A stretch of 8,227 nucleotides of DNA from Euryarchaeota archaeon UBA10 (GTDB lineage: Archaea > Thermoplasmatota > Poseidoniia > Poseidoniales > Poseidoniaceae), in contig DAGO01000088.1 of the NCBI GenBank assembly GCA_002498185.1, forward strand, positions 1 through 8,227, written 5' to 3'. Every line of letters starts with the position of its first letter. Position 1 is the first letter of the stretch. The notes under the pieces are model-generated. The model made no database searches. It was not told where the DNA came from and worked only from the letters and a program-made list of their open reading frames with translations. Of this stretch, positions 1 through 5,760 are shown piece after piece. Both the position numbers and the translations under genes were made by a program.

Positions 1-57
1 AAGGGGTTTATCAAATCGACTACGCAGATTCCAAGCAAATCGTGTGCTGTAGCCTGT

Positions 58-1206
58 TTATGCAGTGGTCTTTGCTTGCTTATATTCGGCATTCATTTCT
101 TTGAATAATTGCCTTAGATCATCCTTTGCCATTTTTATTGAATCCTTCAATTCACTAATCTTGTTTTTCATGGCAATCTTTGAGTCTTTAGCCATCTTTT
201 TTATATCTCGCTTGGCCTTTTGAATTTCGTACATTTTAGCGCGTAAATTTTCTTTACATTTTGTTAAGCGGTCTTCGAACCTGTGAATGTTCACATTTCT
301 TCGTTGCAATCTGTCTGCTCGTTTTTTGAAACGCATGTTGACTTTTGCAATCTCAATAGAATGTTTTGGGGTAGATTTCAAATCCGAATTCAATCCTAGA
401 TATTTGAATGACTGAATCCACCACTTACTAGGATCCATGTGATACCACTTGTGTCCATTCCTGTAATCTGCTTGGAATGTGTGGTGGAAGTTATGATATC
501 CCTCTCCGAAGGTTAGGAAAGCTAACCAAAATGAATCTCTACTCGAGTTCTCTTCCGAGTACGGTTGTGTCCCCCAAATATGTGCGGCACTGTTTATCAA
601 GAATGTTCCATGATGAACGAAAACAACTCTAGCTAGACCTGCCCAAACAAAACATCCCACTGCTCCAGATAATCCGCCTATTGCAAATCCGATTACTGCA
701 GGTAAAATTAGACCTGAAAGTGCTCCTATCAAGAAGACATTTCTGTGCTGCCACATTATGATTTTACTTCTTTGTAAGTCCTTGACGTTTGAGAAATCAT
801 TGGTGAAATTTTCTTCTTCCAATAATATCCATCCGATGTGCGAATACCAGAATCCCTTTGATGCGCTGTATGGATCATCCTCTGTGTCGGTCAGTTTGTG
901 ATGCCTTCTGTGGTCAGAACACCATTCGATAATGGAGTTTTGAAAAGACCCTGCGCCAAATATTGAATAGAATAGTACCAAGGGCCATTTTGCATTATGT
1001 GAGCGATGTGAAAATAGTCTATGATATCCAACAGTTATTGAAAGGCCGCATGCGAAGTAAAGGCCAACAAACACAATCAATTCAAGCAGGCCTGGTGGAC
1101 CAAAGTAAATCCAATGCAAAACAATTCCAATCAATGCAAAGACTGGGGTTGCGAATAAAAAAATTGAATTCAACCAATTAATTTTGACTGCATTGGATTC
1201 TGTCAT
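58..1206 (-). CDS. Membrane acyl-CoA/fatty-acid desaturase with C-terminal coiled-coil tail
   Basis: This is an integral-membrane di-iron desaturase that would introduce a cis double bond, usually delta-9, into an acyl chain. All three histidine boxes are present: HRLFSH (residues 62-67), HRRHH (99-103) and HNFHH (238-242). The supporting NSAAH motif, with His209, and the segment SHIGW after box II are also typical. Hydrophobic stretches lie near residues 15-36, 40-60 and 158-195. The ATG at 1206 was chosen because it begins MTESNAVKINW just before the first membrane segment. The frame stays open to a TTG at 1275, but those 23 residues resemble nothing in the family and no ribosome binding site precedes either start. 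Residues about 290-382 form a lysine-rich charged coiled coil that is not part of the usual catalytic domain. The gene lies 69 bp downstream of rps7 on the same strand. The family is secure; the substrate and redox partner are not visible. Confidence 0.93.
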   Translation of the reverse strand: MTESNAVKINWLNSIFLFATPVFALIGIVLHWIYFGPPGLLELIVFVGLYFACGLSITVGYHRLFSHRSHNAKWPLVLFYSIFGAGSFQNSIIEWCSDHRRHHKLTDTEDDPYSASKGFWYSHIGWILLEEENFTNDFSNVKDLQRSKIIMWQHRNVFLIGALSGLILPAVIGFAIGGLSGAVGCFVWAGLARVVFVHHGTFLINSAAHIWGTQPYSEENSSRDSFWLAFLTFGEGYHNFHHTFQADYRNGHKWYHMDPSKWWIQSFKYLGLNSDLKSTPKHSIEIAKVNMRFKKRADRLQRRNVNIHRFEDRLTKCKENLRAKMYEIQKAKRDIKKMAKDSKIAMKNKISELKDSIKMAKDDLRQLFKEMNAEYKQAKTTA

Positions 1207-1261
1207 ACAGCGCTCGCTCTGAGTGCCGTTATTGACTGTTAGGGTCCTATGGTCACAAACT

Positions 1262-1281
1262 AGATGATTTTGCAATCATCT
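1262..1281 (-). terminator. Perfect hairpin over the rps7 stop codon, possible 3' end signal
   Basis: AGATGATT and AATCATCT form a perfect 8 bp stem around the 4 nt loop TTGC (plus-strand reading). The rps7 TGA stop (1276-1278) lies inside one arm. No run of T follows on the minus strand, so it does not look like a typical archaeal oligo-U terminator. It could instead stabilise the mRNA end or slow transcription before the desaturase gene. The function is inferred only. Confidence 0.3.
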
Positions 1282-1902
1282 TGCGCTTGCTGCGATACGC
1301 TGGACTTCTTCCTTCTTTGCTACAGCAAAAGAGGTAACGTCTCCAACGCTTGCTTTGGTTAACTCGTTGATGATGCACTGAGTCAGGGTTCTCTTGGACT
1401 TGGATGTGCCTTGCTGAGCACCCTTTGCCAAGTTTCCTAGAGCAACATCTAGTCTTCTTGATGGCGAACTGTCAACAGCTTTTGGTTGAGATACTGCACC
1501 GAACTTGATTCTGGTGATTTCTTCCATAGGAGCGGCATGGCAAATTGCGTCAACAAATGCTTGCAGAGGGTTTTCACCGCTCTTAGCAGCCATGGAATCA
1601 AGGGCGCTCTCGAACGCTTTCAAAGCACCCATCTTCTTCCCTGTGTACTTTCCAGTACGCATTAGTTTGTTTGTGAATCTCTCGACGACAGACAGGCGAG
1701 CTTTTCCGAACCACGCGTTTGCATGTCGACCACCGGTATGTGGAACTCCGACAGTTGAGAGATTGATGTAAGGCGCTAGTCCAGGGTCACGGCATACAAC
1801 TTCAGCAGCATCATACTTACCGAATACTAGTGTTCCAATACCTGCGATTGGCTTTGCCTCTTCGACAGTGGTTTCTTCTTGTGTTTCGACATCGTCACTC
1901 AT
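1276..1902 (-). CDS. rps7: 30S ribosomal protein uS7 (S7)
   Basis: uS7 nucleates assembly of the small-subunit head on 16S rRNA and lies near the mRNA exit and the tRNA E site. Archaeal signatures include VPHTGGRHA, FGKARLSVVERFTNKLM, GENPLQAFVDAICHAAP, the segment around SPSRRLDVAL, and the closing KKEEVQRIAASAR. The 208-residue length fits archaeal and eukaryotic-type S7, and the N-terminus carries an acidic extension of about 20 residues. The ATG at 1902 is chosen over an in-frame GTG at 1911. The ribosome binding sequence GGAGTGAT (1907-1914) ends 4 nt before the ATG but overlaps the GTG. The gene starts 15 bp after the rps12 stop, so the two are probably cotranscribed. The usual archaeal next gene, elongation factor 2, is absent and a desaturase follows instead. 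Confidence 0.97.
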   Translation of the reverse strand: MSDDVETQEETTVEEAKPIAGIGTLVFGKYDAAEVVCRDPGLAPYINLSTVGVPHTGGRHANAWFGKARLSVVERFTNKLMRTGKYTGKKMGALKAFESALDSMAAKSGENPLQAFVDAICHAAPMEEITRIKFGAVSQPKAVDSSPSRRLDVALGNLAKGAQQGTSKSKRTLTQCIINELTKASVGDVTSFAVAKKEEVQRIAASAR

Positions 1903-1906
1903 CACA

Positions 1907-1914
1907 ATCACTCC
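1907..1914 (-). promoter_or_regulatory. Ribosome binding site fixing the rps7 start
   Basis: The minus strand reads GGAGTGAT, with GGAG 8 nt before the ATG at 1902. It physically overlaps the GTG at 1911, which rules that codon out as the start. The same GGAGTGAT form, lacking one G of the full complement to the 16S rRNA 3' end, recurs before pcc1. Confidence 0.75.
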
Positions 1915-1917
1915 AAT

Positions 1918-2346
1918 TCATCGAACAGGCTTCTCCTTTCGTCCACGGACCATTTCATCCAATGAAACTCCGTTAACTTGGATTACCTTGTAACGTACAC
2001 CAGGAATATCTCCGTATGAACGTCCCATGCGTCCACCGATACCTTCGACCATTACTTCATCGTGCTCGTCGATGAAGTTGATAGCACCATCACCAGGTGC
2101 GAAAGCGGTTAGTTTGTTTCCGTTCTTGATTAGTGAAATTTTCACAGCCTTTCTGATTCCGGAGTTAGGCTGCTTTGCTTCGATACCGACTTTTTCGATA
2201 ACGATACCCTTGGCCTGAGTTGAACCTGCCAATGGGTCGTGCTTAGCCCTTGACTTGAGCATGCGCTTCTTGTACCTGCGGTCTGACCATCTAAACTTTT
2301 GGCGATCTTTTGCCATCTTAGTTCCAGCGAACAATCCACGACCCAT
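1918..2346 (-). CDS. rps12: 30S ribosomal protein uS12 (S12)
   Basis: uS12 lies at the decoding centre of the small subunit and helps monitor codon-anticodon pairing. The 142-residue protein has the archaeal/eukaryotic opening MGRGLFAGTK followed by RQKFRWSDRRYKKR, the decoding loop KQPNSGIRK (residues 58-66), and the second loop around GRSYGDIPGVRYKV. The loop usually reads PNSAIRK or PNSAVRK in archaea; here residue 63 is Gly. Pro60 matches the position hydroxylated in eukaryotic uS12, though nothing here shows that this happens in archaea. The start is well supported: GGAG at 2355-2358 sits 8 nt before the ATG. It is the first gene of a minus-strand unit with rps7 and is divergent from the UbiD-family gene. 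Confidence 0.98.
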   Translation of the reverse strand: MGRGLFAGTKMAKDRQKFRWSDRRYKKRMLKSRAKHDPLAGSTQAKGIVIEKVGIEAKQPNSGIRKAVKISLIKNGNKLTAFAPGDGAINFIDEHDEVMVEGIGGRMGRSYGDIPGVRYKVIQVNGVSLDEMVRGRKEKPVR

Positions 2347-2354
2347 GTCAAAAA

Positions 2355-2358
2355 CTCC
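2355..2358 (-). promoter_or_regulatory. Ribosome binding site of rps12
   Basis: The minus strand reads GGAG, 8 nt before the rps12 ATG. Because it lies in the leader, the rps12 transcript must begin upstream of it and is not leaderless. A TTTTACAA stretch near 2404-2411 is a possible weak TATA element, which would give a leader of roughly 40 nt. Confidence 0.6.
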
Positions 2359-2426
2359 AGAGAAGCAACTTGCCGACCTACCTCCCCTATTTCATGGTGC
2401 CGATTGTAAAACCTAGGTCAAATGAT

Positions 2427-2450
2427 GCACTAGCCGCCGAAATCTAGTGC
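2427..2450. promoter_or_regulatory. Operator-like inverted repeat GCACTAG-N10-CTAGTGC
   Basis: Two perfect 7 bp arms, GCACTAG (2427-2433) and CTAGTGC (2444-2450), are separated by 10 bp, so their centres are 17 bp apart. This is a usual size for a helix-turn-helix dimer site. It shares its left arm with the larger 10 bp inverted repeat. The core AGTGC therefore occurs three times between 2427 and 2482, counting both strands. Confidence 0.4.
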
Positions 2451-2462
2451 CAATGTTCATGG

Positions 2463-2469
2463 TTATAAT
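2463..2469 (+). promoter_or_regulatory. TATA-like element in the divergent region
   Basis: TTATAAT lies in the near-palindromic context GGTTATAATCC, so it could serve either direction. For the plus-strand gene it is 17 bp from the ATG at 2486, closer than the 23-26 bp expected for a leaderless transcript. For rps12 it would give a leader of roughly 95 nt. It is the best TATA match in the gap, but its geometry is imperfect for both genes. Confidence 0.3.
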
Positions 2470-2485
2470 CCTACACGAGTGCATC

Positions 2486-3751
2486 ATGGCATTCCGTGAT
2501 TTGCTAGGTGCGGCCACCGTAGTGAATGAACTAACAAGTGTACTGCATGGGGTTTTTGATAAATCTAAATCAACAGGTCATGGACTTTTGTTGTTTGAGA
2601 ATTTAATTGAAGCTCCAGGTCATAAAATTGCTGTCAATCTGTTGACAAGGCCTCGTCTCTGTGCAGCCCTGTCGATTGAGCCGGAGGATTTTATTGACCT
2701 TCTTGGATGGGCGATGGAGAATCCTAGCGAACCAAAAATAGTCGAAACAGGTCCTGTCTTGGAAAACCCACAATCCACTCCAAAATTGACCGCGTTACCA
2801 ATTCCACACCACTGGAGAGAGGATAGAGGTAGATACATGTCATCGAGCGTGATTATTGCCGAATACGGCGGCATTAGGAATATGTCGTTTCACAGGCAAT
2901 TTTTGCGAGATGATAATCACCTAGTAGCCCGAATAGTTCCGAGACATCTTCACACTATGACTGCAGAAGCAAGGGCGTCAGGAGAGGAAGTAAATGTAGC
3001 AATAATCAATGCTCCCGACCCAGTTGTGCTTCTTGCTGCTGCTATGTCCTTTGACACCAATATCGATGAGTTAACAATTGCTTCAGCACTTCACGAAAAG
3101 GTGTATGGTAAGCCACTGGAATTACTCTCTCTTCCTAATGGGATTCAAGTTCCAGCCAATGCAGAATATGCAATGTGGGGCCGCATTACTACCGAGAATG
3201 ATGACGAAGGTCCATATGTCGATATTACCGGTACAGTCGATGACATTCGTCAAGAGCCAGTAATCGAAATTGATGGAATTACACACAGAACAAATCCAAT
3301 TTTCCATGCGCTTATTCCTGCAGAAGCAGAACACAAAACTCTGATGGGGCTTCCAAGAGCACCTACAATCAAGTCTGCTGTGAGTGAAGTTTGTGAGTGC
3401 CTAGATGTTCACATGACTGAAGGAGGAGGTGGCTGGTTGGCTGCTGTAGTCAAAATCCGTGTACAAAACGAAGGCGATGGAAAGAGGGCGATTCAGGCAG
3501 CCTTGGATGGCCATCGCTCAATGAAAATGGTTACGATTGTGGATGAAGATATCGATATTACCGATCCTGTGCGTGTAGAGTGGGCGATGATGACCAGATG
3601 GCAACCAGATTCAGACTCAATTATTCTTTCAAATCAAAAGGGCTCTAGTCTCGACCCCTCCCGTCTAAATGATGGAAATACTGCAAAGATTGGAATCGAT
3701 GCAACAATACCTTGGGGTTATGATAGATCAGGTTTCATGTCGGTTCAGTGA
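2486..3751 (+). CDS. UbiD-family decarboxylase, probable anhydromevalonate phosphate decarboxylase
   Basis: UbiD enzymes decarboxylate unsaturated acids using prenylated FMN. In most archaea one member converts trans-anhydromevalonate 5-phosphate to isopentenyl phosphate for isoprenoid lipids. The 421-residue length and motif order fit: MSFHRQ with Arg137, RIVPRHLH, VPANAEYAMWG, EGPY with Glu241, ITHRTNPIFHA, VDEDIDITDP, then GSSLDPS (386-392) and GIDAT near the end. The RIVPRHLH segment resembles the archaeal subgroup as I remember it, which is the basis for the specific name; UbiD paralogs acting on other acids remain possible. The ATG at 2486 gives MAFRDLL, a typical UbiD opening. Upstream in-frame starts (GTG 2447, ATG 2453 and 2459) would add 9-13 residues. 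No clear ribosome binding site is seen. The gene is divergent from rps12 and leads a two-gene unit. Confidence 0.88.
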   Translation: MAFRDLLGAATVVNELTSVLHGVFDKSKSTGHGLLLFENLIEAPGHKIAVNLLTRPRLCAALSIEPEDFIDLLGWAMENPSEPKIVETGPVLENPQSTPKLTALPIPHHWREDRGRYMSSSVIIAEYGGIRNMSFHRQFLRDDNHLVARIVPRHLHTMTAEARASGEEVNVAIINAPDPVVLLAAAMSFDTNIDELTIASALHEKVYGKPLELLSLPNGIQVPANAEYAMWGRITTENDDEGPYVDITGTVDDIRQEPVIEIDGITHRTNPIFHALIPAEAEHKTLMGLPRAPTIKSAVSEVCECLDVHMTEGGGGWLAAVVKIRVQNEGDGKRAIQAALDGHRSMKMVTIVDEDIDITDPVRVEWAMMTRWQPDSDSIILSNQKGSSLDPSRLNDGNTAKIGIDATIPWGYDRSGFMSVQ

Positions 3752-3760
3752 GTTGATTCA

Positions 3761-4732
3761 ATGGATAGTGCTTCCATCCTTCAGCACCCCCGCAGGAATC
3801 TAGGAAGTAGGCATCGCTCACAGGCAGATAGATTTGTGAAATTAGCAAAAAAAGACCCTGGACGTAAGGATGAGAATCTTGCTTGGGCAGAACAGAATGC
3901 TCAACAAGCGGTCTTATACGATTTTACTGATGAGAGAAATTGGCGTTGCTTAGCCGAGATTAAGCATATGCGCCAAGATGGTGAAGGCCTCTCTTTGGTT
4001 TTGGAGGACTTGTTTGTTGTATTGGGTCGTGACCCAAATCAACTCGGGCAACTCAAGGGCGTAAACCACATGGAAGTAGGTCTTGAGTTACTTGAAGCCG
4101 CATTTCTAACCGATTCATTGGAGCCTGAAATTTGGTTTGGCAAACTGGATTCAGATAGCCTGAACAATTTTGCAATCCGATGTAAAGGTCTAGATTTTAC
4201 AGACCAGAGAGCCAATATTGTCTATGGTAGAAGATTGGAAAGAATCCGGAGTGCAGGTCATGAAGAGATGTTCATTGAACTAGTACATCATCTACTTGCT
4301 CATCGTCCTGCAAATCATGAATTGTGGATGGAACTTGGTAGACTTCATGAGCGTCGAGGCGAGATCGACCAAGCTTGGTTATGCTATGACCATGTCCAGC
4401 AAATACGCCCAACTGAAACGGTTCGTGACCTCTTCTTGGCTAGGCTAAAAGGAGCAATGGATGGTGAAGAATCAATTCCATGGAGTGGCCCATCATTAGA
4501 AACTCGGGCGGATTTCCTATCTCGAATGCAGAATCTTTCACAGACTGTCTCCGTTGTTCCTATTGAGGAAGAAGAGGTAGAAGAGGAACCAGTAGATGTC
4601 GAACTGAAGAGATTGCAGGATTTAATCGAAGCAGGCGAGGCAGCCGAGGCATTTTTCATGGCTCGCTCCCTGTTCACTTCCGGCGAATCTTGGGCTGAGG
4701 AATGGATGCTTAAGGCACAATCAATGCTCTAA
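3761..4732 (+). CDS. TPR-domain protein of unknown function
   Basis: I do not recognise this 323-residue protein beyond a repeat fold. It has no signal peptide or membrane segment, so it is probably cytoplasmic. The clearest tetratricopeptide unit is residues 186-219, with the Trp189, Leu192, Gly193, Ala203 and Tyr208 pattern around LWMELGRLHERRGEIDQAW. Helical segments around residues 34-75 (AWAEQNAQQAV and NWRCLAEIKHM) look like a degenerate unit. Residues 267-280 are a strongly acidic linker (EEEEVEEEP), followed by a short helical C-terminus. TPR proteins usually act as protein-binding scaffolds. The gene starts 9 bp after the UbiD-family stop, so cotranscription is likely, but no strong ribosome binding site is visible. 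Its last four bases overlap the end of the convergent minus-strand gene. Confidence 0.8.
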   Translation: MDSASILQHPRRNLGSRHRSQADRFVKLAKKDPGRKDENLAWAEQNAQQAVLYDFTDERNWRCLAEIKHMRQDGEGLSLVLEDLFVVLGRDPNQLGQLKGVNHMEVGLELLEAAFLTDSLEPEIWFGKLDSDSLNNFAIRCKGLDFTDQRANIVYGRRLERIRSAGHEEMFIELVHHLLAHRPANHELWMELGRLHERRGEIDQAWLCYDHVQQIRPTETVRDLFLARLKGAMDGEESIPWSGPSLETRADFLSRMQNLSQTVSVVPIEEEEVEEEPVDVELKRLQDLIEAGEAAEAFFMARSLFTSGESWAEEWMLKAQSML

Positions 4733-5760
4733 ACATCCTTTAGAGTCATAATCTCTGTAACTCTCTGAGTCCACATTGTAGCAGAATCTCCCTCGCTAAT
4801 TGACGCACACAATGCTGCAAGCAATGCATCTTCAACCTCGGAAGGGGATGAAAGTAAGTCAGCGAACAACTCTGCTCTCTCCAAACGCTTTGCTAGCATA
4901 ACTAAAGCACGCAGGTCAGGTCTCTCTTCACCAGAATATCCTTCCTTTGTGTTCGCAATACACCATTCTAGTACACCGAACACATCATCAGGATGGACCT
5001 GTAAAATTGGTGCGGTTTCACCAGCAGATAGTGGCTTTGAATCACTGACTTGGTCTGCAAATTTTTCTGCTTCTTCACTGATGAATCCCGATGATATCTC
5101 AACAAAAATGGCTCCGGATTCAACTGCCAATTCTGACTGTTTGGCAATCATTGCATGGGCATGGGCGTTGAAGGCACATCTCGCAGCATCGAATATATGT
5201 CCGAACGCTAAATGAATTCTTGCCGCTTGGATTCTGGATATTGCAATAGTTTCGTTTGCATGTCCGGATTTTCTCGATATTTCTCCATGCACGTGCAGCG
5301 CCATCATTGGCTCATCAATTGAGAGGTGGAATGCTGCTTTGTTTAGAAGAGAAATGTCGTGATCTCTACTAGCTTTAGCTACAGATTTCAATCTAGTTTC
5401 TGCCCAAGTTAAGTCATCTCTAGCCTTCTCAATCTGGCCGTTTTCAAAATGAACTAATCCTCTTTCCATTCGCAATCTTCCTTCCAGTGCGAGGTCTCTG
5501 GTGTCCGGTGTTCTTGCAACTGCTAGGGCTGCTTCTATAGAATCGATGTCAATTTCTCCTGCTATTCTTTTCCGGACCAAATCAAGTACTTTTGATTCTG
5601 CAGGGCTCAATTTGTCCTCCAAGAAAGCAACGATATCACTTTGCAAAACAAGTCCGAGTTCGGCGATACCGAGCCAGCTTGTCCATCCCATTTTTTCTAG
5701 TAACGGTTCAAGTTCTCTTTCACCGTTTTCAAAGGCATGGATTATTTCTTCTGGATTCAT
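4729..5760 (-). CDS. Helical-repeat (TPR-like) protein of unknown function
   Basis: I do not recognise this 343-residue protein. It lacks membrane segments and a signal peptide and is almost wholly helical in character. An N-terminal region (1-60) precedes TPR-like helix pairs at about 88-123 (RMERGLVHFENGQIEKARDDL), 136-165, 172-206 (RIQAARIHLAFGHIFDAARC) and 210-226. The C-terminal 90 residues are rich in Leu, Ala and Glu. It follows the DHH phosphoesterase with an ATGA overlap and has a strong ribosome binding site (5766-5774), so it is translated as the last gene of the exosome/prefoldin operon. Location suggests a link to RNA or protein quality control, but that is guilt by association. 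It is a different sequence from the convergent TPR protein, although both are repeat scaffolds. Confidence 0.8.
   Translation of the reverse strand: MNPEEIIHAFENGERELEPLLEKMGWTSWLGIAELGLVLQSDIVAFLEDKLSPAESKVLDLVRKRIAGEIDIDSIEAALAVARTPDTRDLALEGRLRMERGLVHFENGQIEKARDDLTWAETRLKSVAKASRDHDISLLNKAAFHLSIDEPMMALHVHGEISRKSGHANETIAISRIQAARIHLAFGHIFDAARCAFNAHAHAMIAKQSELAVESGAIFVEISSGFISEEAEKFADQVSDSKPLSAGETAPILQVHPDDVFGVLEWCIANTKEGYSGEERPDLRALVMLAKRLERAELFADLLSSPSEVEDALLAALCASISEGDSATMWTQRVTEIMTLKDV

Larger units (their letters stand above)
2422..2487. repeat. Ten-base inverted repeat spanning the divergent control region
   Basis: ATGATGCACT (2422-2431) and AGTGCATCAT (2478-2487) are perfect reverse complements, 46 bp apart. 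The right arm runs into the probable ATG of the UbiD-family gene at 2486. The left arm lies upstream of rps12. The arms flank the TATA-like element at 2463-2469. The arrangement could allow a dimeric or looping regulator to contact both promoters, or could form a long-range stem. The repeat is seen directly; its role is inferred. Confidence 0.45.

Noticed and set aside
1..52. An open plus-strand frame ending in TAG at 50-52, reading GLSNRLRRFQANRVL, that could be the C-terminus of a convergent gene.
   Set aside because: Only about 16 residues are visible, other frames are open too, and nothing identifies a family.
1207..1275. N-terminal extension of the desaturase from a TTG directly after the rps7 stop.
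   Set aside because: No ribosome binding site precedes it, and the added residues do not resemble the family; the ATG at 1206 sits at the expected place.
963..1771. Plus-strand open frames opposite the desaturase and rps7.
   Set aside because: They lie antisense to clearly conserved proteins, have no recognisable content and lack ribosome binding sites.
2142..2351. A second minus-strand frame overlapping rps12.
   Set aside because: It is a shifted frame of a highly conserved ribosomal gene and its translation shows no known pattern.
4384..4677. Serine-rich minus-strand open frame opposite the TPR gene.
   Set aside because: The serine run is the antisense of the acidic GAA/GAG linker and has no independent support.
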